Shown: in pieces, positions 1-8,581 of the stretch
Numbering within the stretch: the stretch's first letter is position 1
Layout of the letters: every line of letters begins with the position of its first letter
Assembly (NCBI RefSeq): GCF_003363265.1
Contig: NZ_QRBF01000004.1
Coordinates: 124,001-188,000, forward strand
From: Dyella psychrodurans
GTDB taxonomy: Bacteria > Pseudomonadota > Gammaproteobacteria > Xanthomonadales > Rhodanobacteraceae
Reading direction: 5' to 3'
Length of the DNA: 64,000 bases
The notes under the pieces: generated by a model
Databases searched by the model: none
The model's input: the letters and a program-made list of their open reading frames with translations, nothing else
What the model was told of the DNA's origin: nothing
Position numbers and translations under genes: made by a program

Positions 1-1
1 C

Positions 2-424
2 GAGCTGCATCTGCCCAAGCGCATTCCGCTCGTGATCGGCATCAGCGGCAAGGAAAGCCTTACCGCCGTGACGGTCGGCAAGGTGCGCAGCGCATGGCAG
101 CGCAACCCGGCGCTGTACGACGGCATCTTCCAGCAGATCGACGGTCTCACGCTGCAGGGCGTCGAAGCCATGCAGCAGTACGACCTGGAACGCCTGGGCG
201 ACTTGATGAACATCTGCCACGGCTTGCTCAACGCGCTGCGCGTGTCGAGCTGGGAAGTGGAAGAGCTGGTGCAGATCGCGCGCGAACACGGCGCGCTCGG
301 CGCCAAGCTCACCGGCGGTGGCGGCGGCGGTTCGATCGTCGCGCTGTGCCCGCAGAACCGTGAAAAAGTGGCGGCTGCGATGCGCGATGCGGGCTATCAG
401 GCGATGGAGGTCGACATTGGATAA
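2..424 (+). CDS. mvk: Mevalonate kinase (GHMP kinase), C-terminal part, 5' truncated by the window
   Basis: Cytosolic GHMP-family kinase that phosphorylates mevalonate with ATP in the mevalonate route to isopentenyl diphosphate. The reading frame is open from base 2, so the N-terminal ATP-binding region lies upstream of the window and only about 140 C-terminal residues are visible. The GHMP motif 3, GAKLTGGGGGGS, sits near the C-terminus where mevalonate kinases carry GAKLTGAGGGG. The stop codon overlaps the start of idi by 8 bases, so the two are probably translated as one unit. Other GHMP kinases of the pathway (phosphomevalonate kinase, diphosphomevalonate decarboxylase) are possible, but motif 3 and the idi neighbour favour mevalonate kinase. 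Confidence 0.75.
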   Translation, partial: ELHLPKRIPLVIGISGKESLTAVTVGKVRSAWQRNPALYDGIFQQIDGLTLQGVEAMQQYDLERLGDLMNICHGLLNALRVSSWEVEELVQIAREHGALGAKLTGGGGGGSIVALCPQNREKVAAAMRDAGYQAMEVDIG

Positions 425-1019
425 TCAGGAACTGGAACGTCAGGAATGGCGCGACTCGAGGGAAGTGGTTTCCTTCGACGACGAGCCCCTGATCCTGGTC
501 GACTCGGACGACCGTGAGGTCGGCTTCCTCGACAAAGCCGCTGCGCATGTGGGCAAGGGCACCTTGCATCGTGCGTTCTCGCTGTTCGTGTTCAACACGA
601 AGGGCGAGCTGCTGTTGCAACAGCGTGCACCGGGCAAGCGCCTCTGGCCGGGTTTCTGGTCCAACACCTGCTGCAGTCATCCGCGTCGCGGCGAGACCAT
701 CGATTCGGCCATCCATCGCCGCCTGCGCGAGGAACTGGGGCTGGCATGCCCGCTCGAGTTCCTGTTCAAGTTCGAGTATCAGGCGCAATTCGACGCCGAA
801 GGTGCCGAACACGAGCTTTGCTGGGTGTATGCCGGTCGCAGCAATGATGCGCCGACGGTGAACGTGAACGAGATTTCAGGTTTGCGTTACATCGCGCCCG
901 ATGCGCTGGACGCGGAAATGGCCGCCAATCCTGGTGCTTTCACGCCCTGGTTCAAGATCGAATGGGCCCGGATCCGCCGTGACCACGCGCACGTGTTTGT
1001 GCCGCAGTCCACAGGTTAG
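417..1019 (+). CDS. idi: Isopentenyl-diphosphate delta-isomerase, type 1
   Basis: Nudix-fold enzyme that interconverts isopentenyl and dimethylallyl diphosphate. A TTG start at 417 is chosen because GGAGG lies at 406-410 with 6-base spacing; the open frame extends further upstream but there overlaps the kinase gene in another frame. The 200-residue protein has the catalytic cysteine in SNTCCSHP (C86), the Nudix-like RRLREELG at about 101-108, and the glutamates of EHELCWVY (E131, E133) that match the metal/catalytic pair of E. coli Idi. It overlaps the mevalonate kinase gene by 8 bases and is followed by hopanoid genes, so its product probably feeds squalene and hopene synthesis. Confidence 0.95.
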   Translation: MDNQELERQEWRDSREVVSFDDEPLILVDSDDREVGFLDKAAAHVGKGTLHRAFSLFVFNTKGELLLQQRAPGKRLWPGFWSNTCCSHPRRGETIDSAIHRRLREELGLACPLEFLFKFEYQAQFDAEGAEHELCWVYAGRSNDAPTVNVNEISGLRYIAPDALDAEMAANPGAFTPWFKIEWARIRRDHAHVFVPQSTG

Positions 1020-1045
1020 TCTGGGCAGACATAACGGTAACCGCG

Positions 1046-1070
1046 CAGGTGGCTTATACTGGTCCACCTG
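1046..1070 (+). promoter_or_regulatory. Candidate -10 element inside an inverted repeat upstream of hpnH
   Basis: A TATACT hexamer at 1055-1060 (five of six matches to the -10 consensus) lies between CAGGTGG (1046-1052) and CCACCTG (1064-1070). No convincing -35 is visible. This could be the hpnH promoter with an overlapping dyad operator, or simply a hairpin after idi. Confidence 0.3.
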
Positions 1071-1153
1071 AAAAACTTGTAAGCGATTGATGCACAAGCT
1101 TCCCCAACCCTTGGTTTGCTGGCATCCCTCGCATTGACGTACTGGAGAATCCT

Positions 1154-2296
1154 TTGGGTATTCCACTTATTCAACAGACCACGATCGCACGCTACATCCT
1201 CGCTAAAAAGCTGAGTGGCCAAAAGCGTTATCCCTTGGCGATGATGTTGGAGCCCCTGTTCCAGTGCAATCTGGCGTGCGCGGGCTGCGGCAAGATCGAT
1301 CAGCCCAAGGAAATCCTGCAGAAGCGCATGAGCGTCGAGCAGGCCTTGGCGGCCGTGGACGAATGCGATGCACCGGTGGTTTCGATTCCCGGTGGCGAGC
1401 CGCTGATCCACAAGGATCTGCCGAAGATCGTCGAAGGCCTCATTGCGCGCAAGAAGTTCGTATATCTGTGCACGAACGCGATCCTGATGCCCAAGCATAT
1501 CGACGAATACAAGCCGTCGCCGTACTTCACCTGGTCCGTGCACCTCGATGGCCTGGAGAAGCAGCACGATAAATCCGTGTGCATGGACGGCGTGTTCGAG
1601 AAGGCAGTGACCGCGATCAAGCTGGCGCTGTCGAAGGGTTTTCGTGTCACGGTGAACTGCACGTTGTTCAACAGCGAGCCGCCGGAAGAAGTTGCCGATT
1701 TCTTCGATTACGCCATGGAACTGGGTGTCGAAGGCATCACGGTGTCGCCCGGCTACAGCTACCAGCACGCGCCGCGCCAGGACGTATTCCTTGGCCGCAC
1801 CGAGAGCAAGCAGCTGTTCCGTGACATCTTCAAGATCGGCAAGGAACGCAAGCGCAAGTGGGCGTTCAACCAGTCGGCGATGTTCATGGACTTCATCGCG
1901 GGCAACCAGAGCTACCAGTGCACGCCGTGGTCCAATCCCACCTACAACATCTTCGGCTGGCAGAAGCCGTGCTACTTGCTGGTCGACGAAGGCTACGCCA
2001 AGACCTACAAGGAATTGATGGAAGACACCGAGTGGGAGAAGTACGGCGTTGGCATCAATCCGAAGTGCGACAACTGCATGGCGCACTGCGGCTTTGAAGG
2101 CACCGCGGTGGACGATATGTTCGCTCACCCGCTGAAGGCCATGAAGGTGTCGATGTTTGGTCCGCGCACCGATGGTCCGATGGCGCCGGATCTGCCGGTG
2201 AAGTACGGCAATCGTGCCGACGCCACCGCCATCAAGATTCCGATCAGCTCGATCCAGCGCCGCAGCGCGGAAACGGGTACCGAAGCCAATCACTAA
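1154..2296 (+). CDS. hpnH: Adenosylhopane synthase, radical SAM enzyme HpnH
   Basis: HpnH joins a 5'-deoxyadenosyl radical to diploptene to make adenosylhopane, the first committed step to extended C35 hopanoids. The 380-residue protein has the radical-SAM cluster motif with cysteines 38, 42 and 45 (CNLACAGCG), then the conserved SIPGGEPLIHK and TWSVHLDGL segments typical of the family. Length and whole-sequence pattern match HpnH as I remember it. The start is TTG at 1154, with GGAGA at 1144-1148. The hpnG nucleosidase that normally acts next is not in the window. The gene follows idi after 134 bases and precedes hpnB by 17 bases. Confidence 0.93.
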   Translation: MGIPLIQQTTIARYILAKKLSGQKRYPLAMMLEPLFQCNLACAGCGKIDQPKEILQKRMSVEQALAAVDECDAPVVSIPGGEPLIHKDLPKIVEGLIARKKFVYLCTNAILMPKHIDEYKPSPYFTWSVHLDGLEKQHDKSVCMDGVFEKAVTAIKLALSKGFRVTVNCTLFNSEPPEEVADFFDYAMELGVEGITVSPGYSYQHAPRQDVFLGRTESKQLFRDIFKIGKERKRKWAFNQSAMFMDFIAGNQSYQCTPWSNPTYNIFGWQKPCYLLVDEGYAKTYKELMEDTEWEKYGVGINPKCDNCMAHCGFEGTAVDDMFAHPLKAMKVSMFGPRTDGPMAPDLPVKYGNRADATAIKIPISSIQRRSAETGTEANH

Positions 2297-2313
2297 CGGT
2301 AACGCGGCCGCCG

Positions 2314-3423
2314 ATGGGCACACTGGAATGGGTTGCCGCGTCGATACCGGCAGTGATGTGGGTGGGGTTGCTGCTGGCACCGTGGCGCCCCTGGAGTACC
2401 CGCGAACGTATTGAACCCGACCCGCATGCCGGGTCGGCGGATCTCAGCGAGATCACGGTGCTGATTCCCGCGCGCAACGAGGCCGATGTCATCGGCCTCA
2501 CGCTTTCCGGTCTGCAATCGCAGGGCAGCGGCTTGCAGGTGATCGTCGTCGACGATCAATCCAGCGACGCCACCGCGCAGATTGCCTCGACCTTTGCGAA
2601 CACTCGCGTGGTCAGCGGGCAGCCTTTGCCGGAAGGCTGGGCAGGCAAGCTGTGGGCGCTTGAACAGGGCAAGGCTCACGTGCGCACGCCGATGACCTTG
2701 CTGCTGGATGCCGATATCCAACTGCAGCCCGGCTTGCTTGCGGCACTGCTTGCGCACAAGCGCCGCGACAACCGCCAGTTCGTCTCGCTGATGGCGGATC
2801 TGCGCCGTACCAGTTTCTGGGACCGCCTGCTGCTTCCGGCGTTCGTCTACTACTTCAAGCTGCTGTATCCCTTCTCGATTTCCAATTCCGACTCGCGCCT
2901 GATCGCGGCGGCGGCGGGTGGTTGCATTCTGGTCGACACCGAAGCCCTGCAGCGCGCGGGTGCATTTGCCAGTCTGCGTAATGCATTGATCGACGATTGC
3001 ACGCTCGCGCGGCAAGTCAAAAATGCCGGCTATCGCACCTGGCTGGGCCTGAGTCGTGGCGTGGTGAGTTTGCGTCCCTACGGCACCGTGGGCTCCATTC
3101 ACGACATGGTGGCGCGCTCTGCGTTCACGCAGCTTGGCTATTCCACGGCCATATTGCTGGTGGTAACGGTGCTGTTCGCATTGGCCTACGGCCTTCCGTT
3201 CGTCGTGCTGGGCTGGCCCGAAGCATGGCGCCTCGGTGTGATCGCGCTGGTCGCAATGATGGCGAGCTATCTGCCCATGCTGCGCTATTACGGCATGACC
3301 TTCGCGTGGGCACTTCTATTGCCGGTTGGTGCGGTGTTGTACCTGGGCATGACCTGGAGCTCGGCCATCCGGTACTGGCGTGGCGTCCGCTCCCGCTGGA
3401 AGGATCGCACCTACAGCACTTGA
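2314..3423 (+). CDS. hpnB: Hopene-associated glycosyltransferase HpnB
   Basis: Membrane family-2 glycosyltransferase found in hopanoid clusters; its exact acceptor is not firmly established. The 369-residue protein has an N-terminal membrane segment (about 5-25), a GT-A domain starting at ITVLIPARNEAD, nucleotide/metal-binding acidic motifs VVDDQSS and LLDADIQL, the HpnB-typical PEGWAGKLWAL, and two or three C-terminal membrane helices (about 275-355). It lies 17 bases after hpnH on the same strand, consistent with one hopanoid operon. No strong ribosome-binding site is visible at the ATG, so translation may be coupled to hpnH. Confidence 0.88.
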   Translation: MGTLEWVAASIPAVMWVGLLLAPWRPWSTRERIEPDPHAGSADLSEITVLIPARNEADVIGLTLSGLQSQGSGLQVIVVDDQSSDATAQIASTFANTRVVSGQPLPEGWAGKLWALEQGKAHVRTPMTLLLDADIQLQPGLLAALLAHKRRDNRQFVSLMADLRRTSFWDRLLLPAFVYYFKLLYPFSISNSDSRLIAAAAGGCILVDTEALQRAGAFASLRNALIDDCTLARQVKNAGYRTWLGLSRGVVSLRPYGTVGSIHDMVARSAFTQLGYSTAILLVVTVLFALAYGLPFVVLGWPEAWRLGVIALVAMMASYLPMLRYYGMTFAWALLLPVGAVLYLGMTWSSAIRYWRGVRSRWKDRTYST

Positions 3424-3543
3424 CGGCGGCGTCAGCCCCGCCCCTGCCGATGGGCAGGCTTGGAAGATGGGAACGCTCTGGCTAGAGTCGGAGAACAACT
3501 GTCCATGCCCCGCCAGCCGGGCCCGTCACTCTCGGGAGCTTCC

Positions 3544-5751
3544 ATGCCTCGTCTTCGTCTCTTGGTGATCGCCACGTCGATCGGTCTTGCCGCCTGCTCG
3601 CAGGCGCCCAACAACACGGCCAGCGCACCGGCGCCATCCGCCAGCGCGCCCGCATCGGCGTCGACCACGGCTGCCTCGGCGCAGGAGAGCAACCCGTTCT
3701 TCACCGCCAGCACGCTGCCGTACCAGGCGCCGCCGTTCGACAAGATCAAGGACGGCGACTACCAGCCCGCACTCGACGAAGGCATGAAGGAGCAGCTCGC
3801 GGAGGTCGACAAGATCGCCAACAATCCCGAGCCGCCGACGTTCGAGAACACGTATGTGGCGCTGGAAAAATCCGGTGTGCTGCTGGATCGCGTGATGCGC
3901 GTGTTCAATGCCATCACGGCCGCCAACACCGACGATGCGCTGCAGAAAGTGCAGGAAGAAGAAGCGCCGAAGCTTGCCGAGCATCAGGATGCGATCACGC
4001 TGAACGACAAGCTATTCCAGCGCATCCAGGCCGTCTACGACCAGAAGGATTCGCTCAAGCTCGATCCCGAATCGCAGCGCCTGATCGAGGTGGTTCATCG
4101 CAACTTCGTCATGGGCGGCGCCAAGCTGTCCGCCGACGACAAGGCCAAGCTGAAGGACCTCAACAAGGAAGAATCCACGCTCGAGGCGCAGTACAACAAC
4201 AAGCTGCTCGCCGCTGCGAAGGACGGTGCGCTCGTTATCGACGACAAGAGCAAGCTTGCCGGCCTCTCCGACGAAGATATCGCCGCCGCCGCGCAGGCCG
4301 CCAAGGACCGCAAACTCGACGGCAAATGGGTGCTCACGCTGCAGAACACCACCCAGCAGCCCTTGCTGCAGGATCTGACGGATCGCGACACGCGCAAGGC
4401 ACTGTTCGAAGCATCGTGGACGCGCGCCGAAAAGGGCGACGCCAACGATACGCGCGACATCATCGAGCGCCTCGCGCAGTTGCGCGCGCAAAAGGCCAAG
4501 CTGCTCGGCCTCCCGAACTACGCCGCGTGGACGCTGCAGGATCAGATGGCACAGACGCCCGAGACGGTGATGAGCTTCATGGGCAAGCTCGCCCCTGCCG
4601 CCGTCGCGCGCGCGAAGGTCGAAGCCGCCGACATCCAGAAGCAGATCGACAAGGATCAGGCCGCGCTGCACCAGCCCACCTTCAAGCTCGAACCGTGGGA
4701 TTGGGAGCATTACGCCGAGGAAGTGCGCAAGGCCAGGTACGATCTCGACGACTCGCAGATCAAGCCGTACTTCGAACTCGACGACGTGCTGCAGAACGGC
4801 GTGTTCTACGCCGCCAATCAGCTTTACGGTCTGACGTTCAAGGAACGCAAGGACATTCCGGTCTATCAGCCGGACGTACGCGTATTCGAAGTGTTCGACA
4901 AGGACGGCAAGTCGATTGCGCTGTTCTACTGCGATTACTTCAAGCGCGACAACAAGAATGGCGGCGCCTGGGAGGACGTCTTCGTCGGACAGTCCAAGCT
5001 GCTGGGCACCAAGCCGGTGATTTACAACGTTACCAACTTCACCAAGCCGCAAGCCGGCCAGCCGGCGCTGTTGTCGCTCGATGACGTGATCACCATGTTC
5101 CACGAGTTCGGTCACGGCCTGCACAGCCTGTTTGCCGACGAGCAGTATCCGACGCTCTCGGGCACGAATACCGCGCGCGATTTCGTCGAATTCCCCTCGC
5201 AGTTCAACGAACACTGGGCGACCGATCCGAAGGTGTTCGCCAACTACGCGAAGAACTACAAGACCGGCGAGCCGATGCCGCAAGCGCTGGTCGACAAGAT
5301 GAAGAAGGCCGGCCTCTTCAACAAGGGCTATGACATGACCGAGCTGGTCGCCGCGGCGATGCTCGACATGAACTGGCACATGCTCGGCGCCGATGCGCCC
5401 AAGCAGGACGCCGATGCGTTTGAAGCGGCGTCGCTCAAGAAGGATGGCGTGGATCTTTCCTACGTACCGCCGCGCTATCGCTCCAGCTACTTCCTGCATA
5501 TCTGGAGTAATGGCTACTCCGCCGGTTACTACGCTTACCTGTGGACGCAGATGCTCGCCGACGATGCCTTCGAAGGCTTCAAGCAGCACGGTGGGCTGAC
5601 CCGCGAAAACGGCGACCGCTTCCGCGACATGATCCTCTCGCGCGGCAACACGGTGGAACTGTCCAAGCTCTACAAGGACTGGCGTGGTCAGGACCCGAGC
5701 ATCGAGCCGATGTTGATCGATCGTGGCTTGAAGCAGAGCCCGTCGAAATAA
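3544..5751 (+). CDS. dcp: Peptidyl-dipeptidase Dcp, lipoprotein form (M3 metallopeptidase)
   Basis: Zinc peptidase of the M3 family that removes C-terminal dipeptides from oligopeptides. The ATG at 3544 is preferred over an in-frame upstream start because GGGAG lies at 3534-3538 and the resulting N-terminus is a lipoprotein signal ending in LAAC (Cys at about 19). An Ala/Ser/Pro linker follows, so the enzyme is probably anchored in the cell envelope, unlike soluble E. coli Dcp. The zinc site is HEFGH (H520, E521, H524) with the third ligand E549 in VEFPSQFNEHW. The 735-residue length fits the family. A strong terminator follows, so the gene is probably monocistronic or the end of the preceding unit. 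Confidence 0.95.
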   Translation: MPRLRLLVIATSIGLAACSQAPNNTASAPAPSASAPASASTTAASAQESNPFFTASTLPYQAPPFDKIKDGDYQPALDEGMKEQLAEVDKIANNPEPPTFENTYVALEKSGVLLDRVMRVFNAITAANTDDALQKVQEEEAPKLAEHQDAITLNDKLFQRIQAVYDQKDSLKLDPESQRLIEVVHRNFVMGGAKLSADDKAKLKDLNKEESTLEAQYNNKLLAAAKDGALVIDDKSKLAGLSDEDIAAAAQAAKDRKLDGKWVLTLQNTTQQPLLQDLTDRDTRKALFEASWTRAEKGDANDTRDIIERLAQLRAQKAKLLGLPNYAAWTLQDQMAQTPETVMSFMGKLAPAAVARAKVEAADIQKQIDKDQAALHQPTFKLEPWDWEHYAEEVRKARYDLDDSQIKPYFELDDVLQNGVFYAANQLYGLTFKERKDIPVYQPDVRVFEVFDKDGKSIALFYCDYFKRDNKNGGAWEDVFVGQSKLLGTKPVIYNVTNFTKPQAGQPALLSLDDVITMFHEFGHGLHSLFADEQYPTLSGTNTARDFVEFPSQFNEHWATDPKVFANYAKNYKTGEPMPQALVDKMKKAGLFNKGYDMTELVAAAMLDMNWHMLGADAPKQDADAFEAASLKKDGVDLSYVPPRYRSSYFLHIWSNGYSAGYYAYLWTQMLADDAFEGFKQHGGLTRENGDRFRDMILSRGNTVELSKLYKDWRGQDPSIEPMLIDRGLKQSPSK

Positions 5752-5777
5752 GCACTTCGTGCACGGAGTGATTCCAG

Positions 5778-5807
5778 GCAGGCCGGCATTATGCCGGCCT
5801 GCTTTTT
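5778..5807 (+). terminator. Intrinsic terminator after dcp
   Basis: A perfect 11-bp stem, GCAGGCCGGCA (5778-5788) and TGCCGGCCTGC (5792-5802), with a 3-base loop is followed by TTTTT. It lies 26 bases after the dcp stop. Confidence 0.93.
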
Positions 5808-5862
5808 AAAGACTATTGATCGAAGTCTTTCGCATCCTGCACGCGATCGTGCCATGCCTGAC

Positions 5863-6774
5863 TCAGTTCAACGCATGGCTTGCGCTCGCCGACCTGATTC
5901 GACCCGGGCAGATGCCGCTTACGCGCTTGAATAGCCGCCTGAAAGCTGCCTCGCTGCTATAGCCAAGTTCTTCGGCGATCGACGCCACCGACAGTTGGCG
6001 GTCACGCAGCATCCGTTCCGCGACGCTTACGCGCCATTGGGTGACGTACTGCATCGGCGGCACTTTCATCAACTGCGCAAAGCGTTCCGCGAACGCGGAG
6101 CGCGACATGCATGCCAACGAAGCCAGCGTCTGCATCGTCCACGGCTGACCGGGATTTTCGTGTATGGCCTGTAACACCTTGCAGATGCGCGTATCGCCAA
6201 GCGCCGCGAACAATCCGCGATGATTGGTGTTGCGGCTGGCGTAGTCGCAAACAGCGAGCGTGAACAGCGTGTCGGCGAGTTTGTTGAGCAGCACGCGACG
6301 GCCAGCCGACCCGGAATTCACCACATCGACCATCATGCTTGTAAGGTGCCTGAACACCTGATCCGCATGCGCTGCGCGCACCACGAAGCAGGTGGGCAGT
6401 GCGTGGCTGAGCGGATGCGGTGTATGGCTGGAAAAGTGCAATTCGCCGCAGATCAGGCTGGTCGCCGCCGTGTCGTCGTCATGCAATGAGCGCAGAGAGT
6501 GAGCATCGCCATGCGGAAGCAGCACCAGGTCGCCGGTATGCAGGCGCAAAGGCTCGCTTAACGAGGGGCTTTCGACCATGCATTCGCCAGCCCCCACAAG
6601 GTGGAACAACCCGCAGTGATCGCGCGGCTCGTCCATGAACCACGAGCCGCAGTATTGCAGCTCGGCCACGATATCGACCCGCAGCGTCGATTGGCTGAGC
6701 AGGGACTCCAGGGCCGGTTCGACCATCGGCGGACATCGGGTATCGGCAAGGGTGCTGCTGTGTTCGAGGTACAT
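5863..6774 (-). CDS. AraC-family transcriptional regulator with N-terminal cupin domain
   Basis: DNA-binding regulator of about 303 residues. The N-terminal half (about 15-190) looks like the cupin_6/AraC_binding type sensor domain. The C-terminal hundred residues form the double helix-turn-helix of AraC proteins, including MSRSAFAERFAQLMKVPPM and LGYSSEAAFRRLFKRVSG. ATG at 6774 is preferred to the GTG six bases upstream because GGAAG is then 8 bases away. It lies on the same strand as, and 113 bases after, bufC, so it could be read through from the buf genes, but nothing in the sequence proves that it regulates them. The ligand and targets are unknown. Confidence 0.85.
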   Translation of the reverse strand: MYLEHSSTLADTRCPPMVEPALESLLSQSTLRVDIVAELQYCGSWFMDEPRDHCGLFHLVGAGECMVESPSLSEPLRLHTGDLVLLPHGDAHSLRSLHDDDTAATSLICGELHFSSHTPHPLSHALPTCFVVRAAHADQVFRHLTSMMVDVVNSGSAGRRVLLNKLADTLFTLAVCDYASRNTNHRGLFAALGDTRICKVLQAIHENPGQPWTMQTLASLACMSRSAFAERFAQLMKVPPMQYVTQWRVSVAERMLRDRQLSVASIAEELGYSSEAAFRRLFKRVSGICPGRIRSASASHALN

Positions 6775-6887
6775 GGGCACGGCTTCCGTGGCTTGGCTCT
6801 ATGCCAGTACTTCGCCTGAAACGGGTGCCGGTTACACCCACCGAAACCTGCAGCGGGGCGCCATTCCTGGGCCGCGCACCGGGTGGG

Positions 6888-7667
6888 TCAGGCCAAGTCC
6901 CATCCTCGAATCAAGCCGGCCTCGAGCCAGCGTTTCAGTACCGTGACCATGCGTGGCATGGCGGCCGATTCGCCGTGGCACGCTGCCAGCCTCGCGCATA
7001 AGGAGGCAAACGTCTCGCCCTGGATCGACGCGCCAAGCACCAGCCATTCGTCGTCGTCGAGCCGGCGGTAGTGCACGGTCGTAGCCCTGCGCCACACCAG
7101 GACCTGACGCGGCTGCGCGAAGCGGCGAAGGTGAGGGCGCTTGCTACCGTTGTCTGTGGCGCGGCGAAACGCATCGGTGTTGTAAGCGCACTCAAGCACC
7201 TGCAGATTGTTCTGCAATGTCAGGCGCAACCCTGCCCACGATTCGGGCGGTACGGCCGAAAGATCCGCGACGCCCATGCTCGATTCGTCCGCGGCGTCGA
7301 ACGCCGTGGAAATGGCCCAGTCCATTTTTGCCATGTTGGCCAATTGCGGTTTTTCGCGCCACGGATGTGCGTATTCGAGAAACCCCGCGAGACCGGAGCC
7401 ATACCAGCGAATGTTGTAATGCTCGGAGGGATGTGCCTCGACGTATTTATCGAGCATGCCTTCGAAGCGCGAGCCTGCCATGCATTGCAGTCCGGCGAAT
7501 TCGACTTTCAACGCATCGCGCAGACGGATGCGGTAACCATGCCGGTAGACATCGAGCCTGCTGGATGCATCGGCAATATCGTCGCCAAGAACGATGTGTG
7601 GCGGTAACGTTCTTTCTGCAAGCACTGCCTGCAGCATTTGCTGCTGGATGGTTTGCAGCGTGCTCAT
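6888..7667 (-). CDS. bufC: Bufferin biosynthesis partner BufC (DUF2063, HvfC/BufC family)
   Basis: Protein of 259 residues of the DUF2063 family, the usual partner of DUF692 enzymes. In methanobactin-like and bufferin pathways the MbnC/BufC protein binds the precursor and forms the active complex with the iron enzyme. The N-terminus, with the ADASSRLDVYRHGYRIRL segment, fits the conserved HvfC/BufC N-terminal domain. Its ATG overlaps the bufB stop by 4 bases (ATGA, 7664-7667), which indicates translational coupling and probably 1:1 production with BufB. No signal peptide is visible, so it should act in the cytoplasm. Confidence 0.87.
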   Translation of the reverse strand: MSTLQTIQQQMLQAVLAERTLPPHIVLGDDIADASSRLDVYRHGYRIRLRDALKVEFAGLQCMAGSRFEGMLDKYVEAHPSEHYNIRWYGSGLAGFLEYAHPWREKPQLANMAKMDWAISTAFDAADESSMGVADLSAVPPESWAGLRLTLQNNLQVLECAYNTDAFRRATDNGSKRPHLRRFAQPRQVLVWRRATTVHYRRLDDDEWLVLGASIQGETFASLCARLAACHGESAAMPRMVTVLKRWLEAGLIRGWDLA

Positions 7668-8521
7668 GCAGCGTCCTGCAACAACGGCTCGGCCAGTGCG
7701 CGTGCGTGTTCCAGCTCGGCCATCAGCTCAGCCAGTGGCGGGAAATTGTCATCGCGTTCGATCATGGTCGAGATGCGGCCGAAGCGGCGCACCGCTTCCA
7801 TGTAGAGATCCCATACCGCGTTGGAAACGGGTGCGTTATGGGTGTCGATGATCAATCGTTCGCCCTGTTCGTAACCGGCGAGGTGGAATTGCTGAACGCG
7901 TGATACCGGAATGCCGCGCAGATAATCCAGTGACGAGAAACCGTGGTTCTTTGCACTGACGTGCACGTTGTTGATGTCGAGCAGGATGAGGCAATCCGCA
8001 CGTTCCGCCACGGCGGCGAGAAATTCCCATTCAGTCAGCTGCGAATCGGCAAAGGTCACGTAGCTGGAAACGTTTTCCAGCAGGATGCGCCGTTTGAGCA
8101 CGTCCTGCACGCGCTTGACGCGATTGACGACGTGTTCCAGTGCTTCTTCCGTGTATGGCAGCGGCATCAGGTCATGCAGATTGACGCCCTGCACACCTGT
8201 CCAGCAAAGATGATCGGAAACCCAGGCCGGTTCGACGCGTTTTGCCAGGGCGGCCAGTCGCGCGAGATAGTCTTCGTCCAGTGGATCGGCGCTGCCGATC
8301 GACAGCGATACGCCGTGCATCACCAGCGGAAACCGTTCGCGAAAGCGATCGAGCCAGACCAGCGGCAGGCCGCCGCTCACCATGTAGTTTTCAGACACGA
8401 CTTCCAGCCATTCCACCTTGCCGGGGTTGGCGAGCAGCGCTTCGTAGTGCTCCACGCGCAAGCCCAGGCCGTAGCCGAGATAAGGAAGCGAGCCGGGGCG
8501 GGTTGCGGAAGAGGGAGTCAT
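7664..8521 (-). CDS. bufB: DUF692 multinuclear iron enzyme BufB (peptide-modifying oxygenase)
   Basis: MbnB/BufB-type enzyme of about 285 residues with a TIM-barrel fold that binds two or three irons and oxidises cysteines of a ribosomal precursor to heterocycles. Visible family motifs are GLGLRVEHYE, WLEVVSENYM, MHGVSLSIGS, WVSDHLCW, LLENVSSYV, LLDINNVHVSAKNHG and QFHLAGYE, whose His, Asp, Asn and Glu residues are the usual metal ligands. ATG at 8521 gives the family-typical N-terminus; an in-frame upstream extension looks non-coding. The Shine-Dalgarno sequence is weak. It follows bufA after a 60-base gap that holds a terminator-like palindrome. Confidence 0.9.
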   Translation of the reverse strand: MTPSSATRPGSLPYLGYGLGLRVEHYEALLANPGKVEWLEVVSENYMVSGGLPLVWLDRFRERFPLVMHGVSLSIGSADPLDEDYLARLAALAKRVEPAWVSDHLCWTGVQGVNLHDLMPLPYTEEALEHVVNRVKRVQDVLKRRILLENVSSYVTFADSQLTEWEFLAAVAERADCLILLDINNVHVSAKNHGFSSLDYLRGIPVSRVQQFHLAGYEQGERLIIDTHNAPVSNAVWDLYMEAVRRFGRISTMIERDDNFPPLAELMAELEHARALAEPLLQDAA

Positions 8522-8542
8522 GGCGACACTCACTTCATCGGG

Positions 8543-8574
8543 AAAAGGCGGATGCGCCGCGCGGCGCATCCGCC
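8543..8574 (-). terminator. Terminator/attenuator palindrome between bufA and bufB
   Basis: A perfect 14+14 palindrome, GGCGGATGCGCCGC at 8547-8560 and its complement at 8561-8574, is followed on the minus strand by TTTT (8546-8543). This has the form of an intrinsic terminator placed 7 bases after the bufA stop. It probably stops much of the transcription and protects the 3' end of the bufA message. Confidence 0.8.
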
Positions 8575-8581
8575 GATGGCA

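Noticed and set aside
5863-6774. The AraC regulator as the controller of the buf locus
   Set aside because: Only adjacency on the same strand supports it. There is no shared operator sequence that I can see, so it was not claimed.
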